Source of the DNA: Rhipidocladum racemiflorum
Lineage: Eukaryota > Streptophyta > Magnoliopsida > Poales > Poaceae
DNA: 64,000 nucleotides
Direction: 5' to 3'
Assembly (NCBI GenBank): GCA_036346355.1
Contig: CM070580.1
Location: 58,234,854 to 58,298,853 of the forward strand
The first letter of the stretch is position 1. Every line of letters starts with the position of its first letter. The notes under the pieces are model-generated. The model was not told the DNA's origin and ran no database searches. It saw nothing but the letters and a program-made list of their open reading frames with translations. Shown piece after piece: positions 55,667-64,000 of the stretch. A program made the position numbers and the translations under genes.

Positions 55667-56369
55667 TCATTTTATAGGTCGAGGAGCGCCACTAGCCGGA
55701 TTTCTGGCCTCCTGCAATGTCCTGGTAATGGCGTATTGATGAATGGCGCCATCCGGGCCAGATCCTCGGCCGAGGAAGGAGACGGTACTCACCCGGCCTC
55801 CGCTGCCTCTCCTGGGGTATGGAGGGCTTGTAGACGTGCTCGATGAGCACCGCCGAGCTGAAATCAGGCGGAACCGACTCTTCGACAGATGGTCGGGCCA
55901 GGGCATTGTCCTTCCTCGGGATGTATAGTACTTCAAGTTTCAAGTACTTTTCCATCTTCCTTACTTCACCAGGTAAAGCGCTATTGAGTCATCTGAGCAA
56001 TCGATAATTCTTTGTTAACCTGGTTGACTACCACCGCGAGTCGCCGCATAGCTTAGTCGTTGACTCCAGCGCTTTGCATGCCCGGTTCCCGGCCAGCGAC
56101 CTTCAGATTCGCGCTGTTTGTTGCGCCGAATGCAATTGAGGGCGATCGATCCGCTTCCCTCGAGGGGATTCGAGGACCACCTACCCCGAGCAATCGTGAA
56201 GCTCGGATCCGCTGGCGCACGACCCAAATCGACCGCGTTCGGCCTGGTTGGGTTCGGGTTCCTGACGGGCAAGGGTTTGTCCATTCTGGCCAGGAAATCC
56301 GCTTAGACCTGGATTTGATCGCTGTTCTAGCCGAGAATTCGATCTCGACCTACGAGCTCCATGGCCCAT
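55667..56369 (-). pseudogene. Element X second (archaeal-like) RNase H, decayed
   Basis: On the minus strand fragments read LNCIRRNKQRESEG (about 56110-56150), a basic segment leading to SYAATRGGSQPG, then VLYIPRKDNALARPSVEES (55870-55930), the end of an RNase H that precedes integrase. It lies after the normal RNase H fragment at 56350-56652, so two RNase H modules are present. A dual RNase H is the hallmark of the Tat/Ogre branch. Frames shift several times. Confidence 0.62.
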
Positions 56370-57640
56370 TTCGCGATCCGCCCGCTATGGCCCCGATTCC
56401 CGAGAATTTCCCCCCGGAAGTTGGCTCGACTTGTATTTTGTGCGCCTGGAAGTAGTGTCTTAATTTCTTCGAGGCCACGAGGAGCGCATAAAGGAGCTTC
56501 TCGACCTCTGGTAACGCCCTTGGTCCGGTAGCACCTCGCCGATGTAGTAGATCTGGCGCCGCACTTCGCCCCGTTTCTACTGATGATGACGGGCGCTTAC
56601 TGCATGGGGTGGGCCGGTAAAGCAAGAGGACCTTCCTACTGGGCGTGGTCAAGACCGGGTCTTGACAAATACGCTTTAAGTTTTGAAAGAGCGGTCATTA
56701 TCTGGCCCAAGTGAAACCGCCGTAAGCTTCCGGAGCGCCTTTGAAGAAAGGTAGGCCGCGGCTCTCGAGCCTCGAGATGAAACGACTTGGTCGCCATTCT
56801 CCCGCCAGGATCGACTCTCCCGAGTACAAGCTCGGTGGTCGATGTTCTCGATGGCTTCTATCTTCTCTCGGGTTGGCCCCCGATTCCTTGTGGGCCGATC
56901 ATGTATCCGAGCACCTGTTACCTTTGGACCCCAACACACATTTTTCAGGGTTTAACTTTATTCGATGCTTATTGAGGTTATGAAAAGTCTCTCTAGATCT
57001 GGAGCATACATGGTCTGAGGCTATTATTTTTGCTTTCGACGACTATGTCGCTCTACATACACTTCCTGTGTTCCACCTATTTGGCCCGAGAAGGTTTTTC
57101 GTGATAAGGCGCTGAAGGTTGCTCCAAAGATTCCTTAGACCAAGGACATGGTCGGTAGCGTAATGTGCCAAACGGGCGTGATGAAGGAAGTTTTCTCTCG
57201 CTATCCGGGCGCATATACCGACCGTGATAGCCTCGAGTAGGCGCCCGCAGAAAGCCTATCGCCTCGAGTCGGCCACGCGGCCGACCAACCGGGTCTATCC
57301 GAGGTAGCGGAAATTGTCCTCGCATGCGGCATTTAGCCCCGCGTGATCGGCTACACATGCGCCACTTGCCTTCCTTTCTTCATCACGATGACCGGTTGGC
57401 CAACCAATCGGAATGGTCAACCTCCGAATGAAACCGCGGCCAGGAGCTTGTCCAGCCTTCCTTCGATGATGGCTTGCTTCTCCGGGAGAAGCGCTCGAGC
57501 TTCGCCGCGACGTGCTTTTGTCGTGCCGAATCAAGTTAGCTCGGCTCGATTTACGACTTCCTTGGGACTCGGCATGCCTGACGGTTCTCAGCGTAACATG
57601 TCCGCTCCCTGAGGAAGGTCACGAGCTTGAGTTCCTATTT
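56350..57640 (-). pseudogene. Element X reverse transcriptase and first RNase H, decayed
   Basis: Minus-strand RT pieces: GFIRRLTIPIGWP and GLNAACEDNFRYLG (57295-57450), PLPRIDPVGRP and PFGTLRYRPCPW (57110-57310), then INPEKIEAI-like REKIEAIENI (about 56860). RNase H follows with LPEVEKLLYALLVASKKLRH and YFQAHKIQV (56400-56500). These blocks occur in the right order for a gypsy element. The catalytic YxDD box is not legible. The RT start merges with unreadable sequence near 57640. Confidence 0.75.
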
Positions 57641-59600
57641 AGGATCTAGGAAGCTCTACGCAATGACCTTGTCCGCTTTGTGTCGCACAACGGATGGCTT
57701 TGGTTTCTCCTCGGCTTGAGGCTAGCCTTGGGCCGAACTCTCGGCCTTGCTCGGCCCTGGGCAAATGATCGATCATGTCTAACGCCTCTCGCCGCAGTTT
57801 AGAGCTGCTCTCGGCTTCCCTTGATCGTGATCACGCTGGCCGGGCCGGACCTTCAAGCACCGTAGCCGTGGATGAGTGGCGCTGCGAATTTGGCGAGCTA
57901 CCGGCCTACCAGATGGCGCGAGCCGATTTCGGAATCGACCACTTTAACGTGATGAGCTCCGCTCGAAGTTGCTCGATTGCCAACGAATCGCAGGACGACC
58001 GCCAAGTGGCCCGACCGACGCTCGCACTATCCCGCAGAACGGACCACCATGTTTTTGATCTTGAGCGAGGGATCTCGGTGATCTCGGCCCAAGACCTTGG
58101 CAGATATCGTGTCTAGGAACTTCCACAATCCACAAGGACCCGACTCCATCGTGGTGTTAGTGATTGTTGGGCTAACGACCAACTAAGCCTTTGGGGTTTC
58201 GCTATCCCCGAGGGCGCCGGCCCCTGGGAGAAGGTGATCGGCAGCTCGACCACTTGAGCCGCCGGACAGAGGCTTCCCTCGAGTGACACGGCACTTCTGG
58301 CCATGCCTCCTTCAACTCCTTCGACGCGACCATAAAGTGGCGGTGAGCCCCTAATATCACGCCGATGTGATCTCTCGCTCTTGGTACTCATGCCTGTCTT
58401 GCTCTTCGGGCTGCTTGCCCTTGACGCCCCCTTCCACTCCTGGGAGCGTGGCATGGGACCCTTACCATTGTAGAATCAAGCTTCCAAAGTGAGGCCCACG
58501 CCCCGCACTCCAAGGTCATGCCCATGAGCCCGGTGGAGCGGCGTAAATAGCACTAGCCCGCCCGCTGGTCGCCGCGTTTGGTCGCCCGCCTCGCTTGTTC
58601 CGCCGAACCTGGCCGACCTTCCTTTCTGCCTCTCTGCTACTTCCATCAGCGAGGTCTGGCTGCCGTTTTTTCGATAGCGCCACCATGCCGAGACAGGATT
58701 TTTTCTTCTTGATTTTTTTCGATAGAGCTTACGCCACCGGCTGATGCCCTTCGAGCCCTGGCCGAGGGGGCAGCTTTCCTCGCCCAAAGAAGAGCCTTCT
58801 TCCATCGACGGGCCGTCCCGCATTGGCATAGCTGGCCACCATGCGAATACCTGGCCGTGATGTCCGTGGATTTCGAGGTCCCGAGTAAAGCGTGACGCCT
58901 CTGACCCCGAATTTGAAAGCCCGACGACCGCTTCATCCGAGATGCTCGGATGGAATTGGCGCACTTGCATGAAGCTACCGACGAATCAAGCGCAGGTCTC
59001 GCCCGCCTCAGACGACGCTGAGGTCGCGCCTTCCCCGGCGACGAGCACTCCGAAGTTGGCTCGAGAGTGCCGCCACCGGCCCAGGACCGATCGAAGTTCT
59101 CCTTCTCGTTGAATAGCCACGCCCGGAAAGCCGCCCGGCCCAGATCAGGCGTAAAGTTGGCTATCACCTTTTTCATCACCCCAGCCTAAATGGCCGTGGT
59201 GTAGATTGGAGAGAAACTCGTCGGTTCCGAGTCCCGCTGACCTCTCGATGTGGCCCGGCTTAAAACCTTGCTGGCCAGTCACTGTCATAGCCGACGCCGC
59301 GAACGCCTCGCACCAACACGGATCGTTTGGGCGATCACCACGAGCGCGGCGGTCGGCGATCCCCGCCAATGAGCCCGAGGTTAGTGGGCCTGGCGAAAGT
59401 GAAAGTCTCCTACGCCTGTAGGGATGGGGGAGGCCCGATGGAGGAATGTTCACGCTCGCCTCGTGGCTCACATTCCGCCGGGTCCCGAGGAGCCCCTGAA
59501 TTGCTCCGGTGCCCTCCCGAGCCTGCCAAGGCCGCGCCACTGGGTGCGGCGCTGAGTCATCTGGGGTGGCGGCGCCGGACGCCTCTACGGCAAGGCGTTT
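57641..59600 (-). pseudogene. Element X gag and protease region, decayed
   Basis: Minus-strand frames of 90-180 codons (57944-58454, 58476-58970, 58646-59179, 59145-59540) overlap and switch. Pieces such as DLGRAAFRAWLFNEKENFD (about 59080-59150) and a C-rich ASCKCANS stretch are in the place expected for gag, between the primer site and RT. No zinc knuckle or protease DTG/DSG could be read. The assignment rests mainly on position. Confidence 0.4.
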
Positions 59601-60323
59601 CCTGTGAATTGCTCAAGGCCCTTTTCCCGGAGGCCTCCGCCGCTCTTATGTCTCGTGCGATTTCTCGAGGTCGCTTGGCCACGGCCGCGCCCATGGCTTC
59701 TAGGTCGACTTGCTCAGAAATCCTCCGAGGTTATGCGCACCACCGCGGGCTGGCTTGAAGGCGTTTCGCCGGGGAACGCGTGACGAGCTCGCTCGCCGTC
59801 AGACGGCCCGAGTTCCAGACGCTGCGGAAATTTCACGAACTTCGGCCCTGGTCTTATCAACAGCCACTCGACTTGTTTCCGCCAAGCTGGCCGGGTCCGA
59901 TTCAGGATGCTCGCAGTGCTTTGGCCGCTCAGAAGTGCTGAAGACGCGTCACCGGGATTTGCTCTCGCGTTTATCCTCTCTTCCGCAACGAAGACGTTAC
60001 GGGATTGACGGATCGCTGAGGGGACATCACGGTGTCTCCCGCGTGAAGCGTCCTCCTGGTCGAGCTCGAGAGGTCGGGATGTCCGCATTCATCGAGTTTC
60101 CGCTGCATACTCGCCGTCCGAGAGGGCGCCGAAGTTGGGAGCGAAAGAATCGCTTCCGGCAGCAAGCAGCCGCTTCAGGGAAAAGCTCTCGAACTTTTGA
60201 TTCTTAATGACGGCGACGCCGCCGCTTCAATGCGAAGAATCGCTTGTCCTCTTCTCGATCTCGGGGCGAGCCTCTCGTGGTTCTGGATTCGACATTCTCC
60301 GGATTCCTCATTTGGGAAAGTCT
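59601..60323. other. X leader region
   Basis: GC-rich sequence between the gag region and the primer site. Frames on both strands (e.g. 59710-60207) show no conserved features. Probably the untranslated leader plus the start of gag. Confidence 0.4.
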
Positions 60324-60345
60324 GGCCCCACTGACGCAAGGCCAA
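60324..60345 (-). other. Primer binding site of element X (non-methionine type)
   Basis: On the minus strand TTGGCCTTGCGTCAGTGGGG follows the LTR end by about one base. It resembles a damaged TTGGCGCCGTCTGTGGGG-type site common in Tat-type gypsy elements. It differs from the TGGTATCAGAGC sites of B, C1, C2 and D. Confidence 0.55.
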
Positions 60346-60346
60346 T

Positions 60347-60999
60347 TGACGATTGGGGAACAAAGCCTCACGAGCTTACTTGTTGGTGGAGGGGACCAAC
60401 TATGACCCCTTCTTACGTGAGGGATTACTCAAGAATGGCTCACCGTAGATTCCAACGAATGTGGACACAAATGGTTTACTCCCGGTTCGGCCTCTCGAGA
60501 AAGAGATAATAGCCCTACTCCACTCTCTCGCTTACTCTTGCAATGTGTCCGAAGCTTTATACCTGGTGTGTCGCTATCGTTGTCCTCTCGTCCCCTCACG
60601 ATGGGGACCCTTTTATAGCTTACAAAGGATCGAACTCCATGACCACTACCCGCACGCTTGGACTCTCGCCCAAACGTGGCAACCGTGGATTCTATCTTTC
60701 CGCCACGCCCCACGGAAACGAACGGGCCAACGGAAGTTACGTGGTGGTTATTCCTACCGACTTTGAGACTGTAAGGTCGGCCGATGACCGGCACCAGCTT
60801 GATATCTTACCCGAGCTCGAGCTCTAATCGATCGAGTACGTGGCATTCTCGGTCCCCACCTTGAGCCCGAAGCCTAACTGCGAGCCTTCCAAGCCTCCGA
60901 TTTAGACAATCCCAGGGTAACGACCCGTGGTCGGCGTGAGCGAGCTTGGTCGTTGGTGGCATCCGAGGTAATTTATGGAAATTACCCGACCCCCCGACA
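60347..60999 (-). repeat. 5' LTR of element X
   Basis: Reversed, it starts TGTCGGGGGGTCGGGTAATT and ends ATCGTCA. A minus-strand TATA box GCTATAAAAGG lies at 60609-60619. Pairs with 49739-50393. B protease sequence resumes directly after it at 61000. Confidence 0.83.
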
Positions 61000-61660
61000 G
61001 CTTCAATCTGGGATCCACACCAACTAGGACGCCAGCACCAGGAGCCACACCCCAGACTGTGGTGAGAGGCCGAGTCAACCATGTCACCACAGATGCACTG
61101 CAGAATGCCACGGACGTCGTACTGGGTAAGTTACTAGTCAACTCAGTACCAGCAACAGTTTTGTTTGATTCCGGAGCTTCGCATTCGTTTGTTTCTCAAG
61201 GCTTTGCTGCTAAAAACGATTTGGAGATTGCAAGACTTAAATGCATGCTTTTAGTTCAAACCCCTGGTTCCGAACTCCGAACGAAAGTAGGATGTTCTGG
61301 GGTGAGAATACTAATAGATGGGATAGAAGTCCTAGCGAACCTTATTATTTTGGAGACCTAGACCTTAGATGTTATCTTGGGGATGGATTGGTTATCCAAG
61401 CACAAGGCCGTATTGGATTGTGGACAAAGGACTATCTCAGTCGAGAGCCCTTGTGGAAAGAAAGTGGAATTTCAAGCTACTGCCGTCAGAGATGGACAGT
61501 TGATGGTTAACAGTACCAAGGCAACCAGCATAGAGGATGTCTCAGTAGTGAATGAGTACCCAGATGTTTTTCCTGAAGATCTACCTGGTATGCCGCCAGA
61601 CAGGGACATAGAGTTTGTGATAGAGCTTGTACTGCACAAAGACCGATAGCAAAGAGACCC
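61000..61660 (+). pseudogene. Element B protease and start of RT
   Basis: TPTRTPAPGATPQ leads into the aspartic protease: LFDSGASHSFVS holds the catalytic DSG (about 61157-61192), and ILGMDWLSKH (about 61371) is the second half. A TAG stop at 61359-61361 lies between these two in the same frame. EYPDVFPEDLPGMPPDRDIE (61552-61611) is the linker into RT. A net indel near 61630-61645 shifts the frame at the ELV-PG junction. The protease matures gag and pol in the particle. Confidence 0.88.
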
Positions 61661-62629
61661 TATCGGATGTCCACCGAGGAATTGGTAGAGATGAAGAAAC
61701 AACTTGAAGAGTTAATGGAGAAAGGATTTATCAGACCGAGTTCGTCGCCGTGGGGAGCACCAGTTTTGTTTGTCAAGAAGAAGGATGGGAGTTTCAGGAT
61801 GTGCATTGACTACCGTGCACTCAATGAAGTCACCGTGAAGAATAAGTATCCGCTACCCAGGATCGATGATCTGTTTGATCAGCTGAGAGGAGCCGGAGTT
61901 TTCTCCAAGATTGATCTGAGATCGGGATACCATCAGTTGAAGATCCGATCGGAGGATATTCTGAAGACCGCATTTTCGTCGAGATATGGACATTACGAGT
62001 TTATTGTTATGTCCTTTGGTCTGACGAATGCACCGGCATATTTCATCAATATGATGAATAAGGTGTTCATGGAATATTTGGACAAGTTTGTTGTTGTGTT
62101 CATAGATGATATTCTAATCTACTCCAAGACAGAGGATGAACATGCCGAACACTTGAGGCGAGTTTTGGAAAAGCTGAGGGAACAGCAACTCTTCGCCAAG
62201 TTCAGTAAGTGTGATTTTTGGAAGGACAAGGTGGAATTACTCGGACATGTAATGACCGCAGAAGGAGTCGCCGTTGATCCAAGTAAAGTAGAAGCTGTGT
62301 TACATTGGGAGCAGCCGAAGACTGTGACCCAGATTCGGAGTTTCCTTGGAATGGCAGGTTACTACCGCCGCTTCATTGAAGGCTTTTCAACAATTGCGAG
62401 ACCTCTTACGCAATTGCTGAAAAAGGAGAAGAAGTTTACATGGACGCCAGAGTGCGAGAAAGGATTCCAAGAACTGAAGACGAGGTTGACATCAGCACCA
62501 GTGTTGGTTCTGCCGGACGTCAATCAAAGCTTTGATATCTATTGTGATGCATCGCGCCAAGGACTTGGATGTGTGTATGCAGAACGGAAAGGTTGTTGCC
62601 TATGCATCAAGGCAGTTGAGGCTGCATGA
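61661..62629 (+). pseudogene. Element B reverse transcriptase and start of RNase H
   Basis: A long clean frame: YRMSTEELVEMKKQLEELME, SPWGAPVLFVKKKDGSFRMC, YRALNEVTVKNKYPLPRIDD, FSKIDLRSGYHQ, TAFSSRYGHYEFIVMSFGLT and the catalytic VVFIDDILIYS (FIDD, about 62096-62125). Then the thumb and connection (FLGMAGYYRRFIEGF) and RNase H start YCDASRQGLGCV. An indel near 62573 moves RNase H to another frame. Within this stretch no stop occurs, so the RT itself looks intact. Confidence 0.93.
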
Positions 62630-64000
62630 GGAGAATTACCCGACACATGACCTAGAGTTAGCTGCCGTAGTGCATGCCTTGAAGATATGTCATCACTATC
62701 TGATCGGGAACAGATGTGAAGTGTACACGGATCATAAGAGCCTTAAGTACATATTCACCCAGTCGGATCTGAATATGAGGCAAAGGAGATGGTTGGAGTT
62801 GATTAAGGACTACAATGTCGGAATCCATTATCATCCCGGAAAGGCTAATGTGGTGGCCGATGCCTTGAGTCGGAAAAGCCATACCGTGAATATGTTGATA
62901 GCCACGAATCAGGATGAGCTATGCCAGGAATTTCAGAGAATGAAGATTGAGATGGTACCTAGTGGATTCTTGGCCGCACTGGAGGTAAAGCCTACCCTAG
63001 AAGATCAGATTCGGGAAGGGCAGAAGGATGATGACAAGATCCGCAGGATTAAGTCCAAAATGGAGGAAGACAAGGCAAAGGACTTCAAGCTAGATGAGCA
63101 GGGCACGTTATGGATGAGGGATCGCATTTGTGTGCCGAACAGGAAGGAACTGAAGCAGTTGATTCTAGAAGAAGCCCATGACTCCAAGTATTCAATTCAT
63201 CCTGGAAGTGCCAAGATGTATCAAGACTTGAAGGAAAGATTCTGGTGGTCGAACATGAAGCGTGAAGTTGCCGAGCATGTTGCATTGTGCGACGTATGCC
63301 AGAGAGTCAAGGCAATGCATCAGAGACCAGCAGGATTGTTGCAGCCGCTGAAGATACCTGAGTGGAAGTGGGAGGAAATCGGAATGGATTTCATTACCGG
63401 TTTGCCAAAGACTCAAGGAGGTTATGACTCCATATGGGTTATAGTGGATCGCTTGACCAAAGTAGCCCATTTTATCCCCGTAAAGACCACTTACTCGGGG
63501 GACAAGTTGGCAGAGTTATATATGATCAGGATCGTCTGTTTGCACGGAGTGCCAAAGAAGATCGTATCGGATAGAGTTACCCAGTTTACCTCGAGGTCCT
63601 GGAATAAGCTACATGAAGCCATGGGAACCTGTTTGAACTTCAGTACAGCCTATCACCCACAGACGGATGGACAGACCGAAAGAGTCAATCAGATTCTGGA
63701 AGATATGCTAAGAGCGTGTGCATTGGCTTATGCTACCTCTTGGGATAAGAGTTTGCCGTATGCCGAGTTCAGTTACAATAATAGTTACCAGGCTAGTTTA
63801 CAGATGTCACCTTTTGAGGCACTGTATGGTCGACCCTGCCGGATGCCATTAAACTGAAATGAGACCGGCGAGCGCCATGTCTTCGGGCTTGATATTCTTC
63901 AAGAAGCTGAAGAGCAGATTGCCATGATTAGGGAAAGGTTGAAGATAGCCTAATCACGACAGAAGAGTTATGCTGACAATCATCGTCGGGATTTGAGCTT
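62574..64000 (+). pseudogene. Element B RNase H and integrase, runs off window
   Basis: Open to 63857: MQNGKVVAYASRQLRLHEEN, TDHKSL and ADALSRK (RNase H), the HHCC zinc region (AHDSKYSIHPG, CDVCQR), and integrase core with MDFITGLP, SDRVTQFT and DGQTERVN for the D,D,E triad. In the second block Gly is Val compared with A. A TGA at 63855-63857 follows MPLN where A has Trp. The C-terminal part continues to the window edge with a further TAG near 63952. The chromodomain lies beyond 64000. Confidence 0.92.

Larger units (their letters stand above)
49739..60999 (-). mobile_element. Element X: Tat-type Ty3/gypsy retrotransposon, minus strand, with antisense ORF
   Basis: X splits B between the gag knuckle and protease. 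LTRs of ~655 bp lie at 49739-50393 and 60347-60999. Orientation is minus: TATA boxes read on the minus strand in both LTRs, the primer site lies left of the right LTR, and RT, RNase H and integrase fragments are all minus. The order from right to left is gag region, RT, RNase H, second RNase H, integrase, then a 4.2-kb region with a plus-strand ORF. All frames are heavily broken. A clear target duplication was not found; ends were set by LTR comparison and are good to within about 10 bp. Confidence 0.82.
39119..64000 (+). mobile_element. Element B: Tekay-type Ty3/gypsy retrotransposon, 3' end beyond window
   Basis: Same family as A. Order: 5' LTR (split by H), primer site 47501, ORF0, gag, [X insertion], protease, RT, RNase H, integrase. 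Gag, protease and RT are each disturbed by indels or stops. Where A and B overlap they are close to identical in protein, but damage is independent: A has one-base insertions near 757 and 1213 that B lacks, and B has a stop at 63855-63857 where A keeps Trp. The 3' LTR should lie after 64000, followed by CATAC. Confidence 0.93.

Overview
The window is a block of nested plant transposable elements. I see no cellular gene, rRNA, tRNA gene or CRISPR. The mixture of a chromodomain (Tekay-type) Ty3/gypsy family, a Tat-type gypsy element with an antisense ORF, a SIRE-like copia family, non-autonomous LARD-like elements, methionine-tRNA primer sites and a mini-Helitron ending in CTAG points to a flowering plant nuclear genome. 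A grass is most likely, but that is inference from element types. Nearly all reading frames are broken by frameshifts or stops, so this is heterochromatin-like DNA.

Nesting can be read from 5-bp target duplications (TSDs) and sequence continuity. C3, a minus-strand copy of a non-coding LTR family (C), is the base layer seen at 26914-27343 and 37606-39118. C1 (plus strand, ending at 26913) lies in C3. C1 is broken by A (Tekay type, 1-5342, its 5' part outside the window), by the solo LTR G (6004-22029, TSD GATCC) and by the reverse solo LTR F2 (23341-25517, TSD ACTAT). G holds the copia element D (6319-20638, TSD GTTCC) and a 695-bp chimera F1 (21174-21868, TSD ATTAC). D's 3' end holds E, a deleted minus-strand copia relative (15190-19705), between two partial D LTRs. 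C3 also received C2 (27344-37600, TSD ACAAG).

From 39119 to the window end lies B, a second copy of A's family. Its 5' LTR is split by H, a minus-strand solo LTR of a related family (40492-45397, TSD AGCCG), which carries a 283-bp Helitron (44671-44953). B continues with a methionine primer site, an extra ORF (ORF0), gag, then a minus-strand Tat-type gypsy element X (49739-60999), then protease, RT, RNase H and integrase to 64000.

Functional logic: A, B, D, E and X each carry a recognisable but decayed gag-pol. C1, C2, C3 and F2 carry LTR, primer site and polypurine tract with no coding capacity and would have needed another element's proteins. The most unusual structures are the template-switch chimera F1, two arrays of tandem hairpins with compensatory changes in the E LTR, the CGTTAACG array in H, the antisense ORF and second RNase H of X, and an acidic exon-like pair conserved between the LTRs of A and B.
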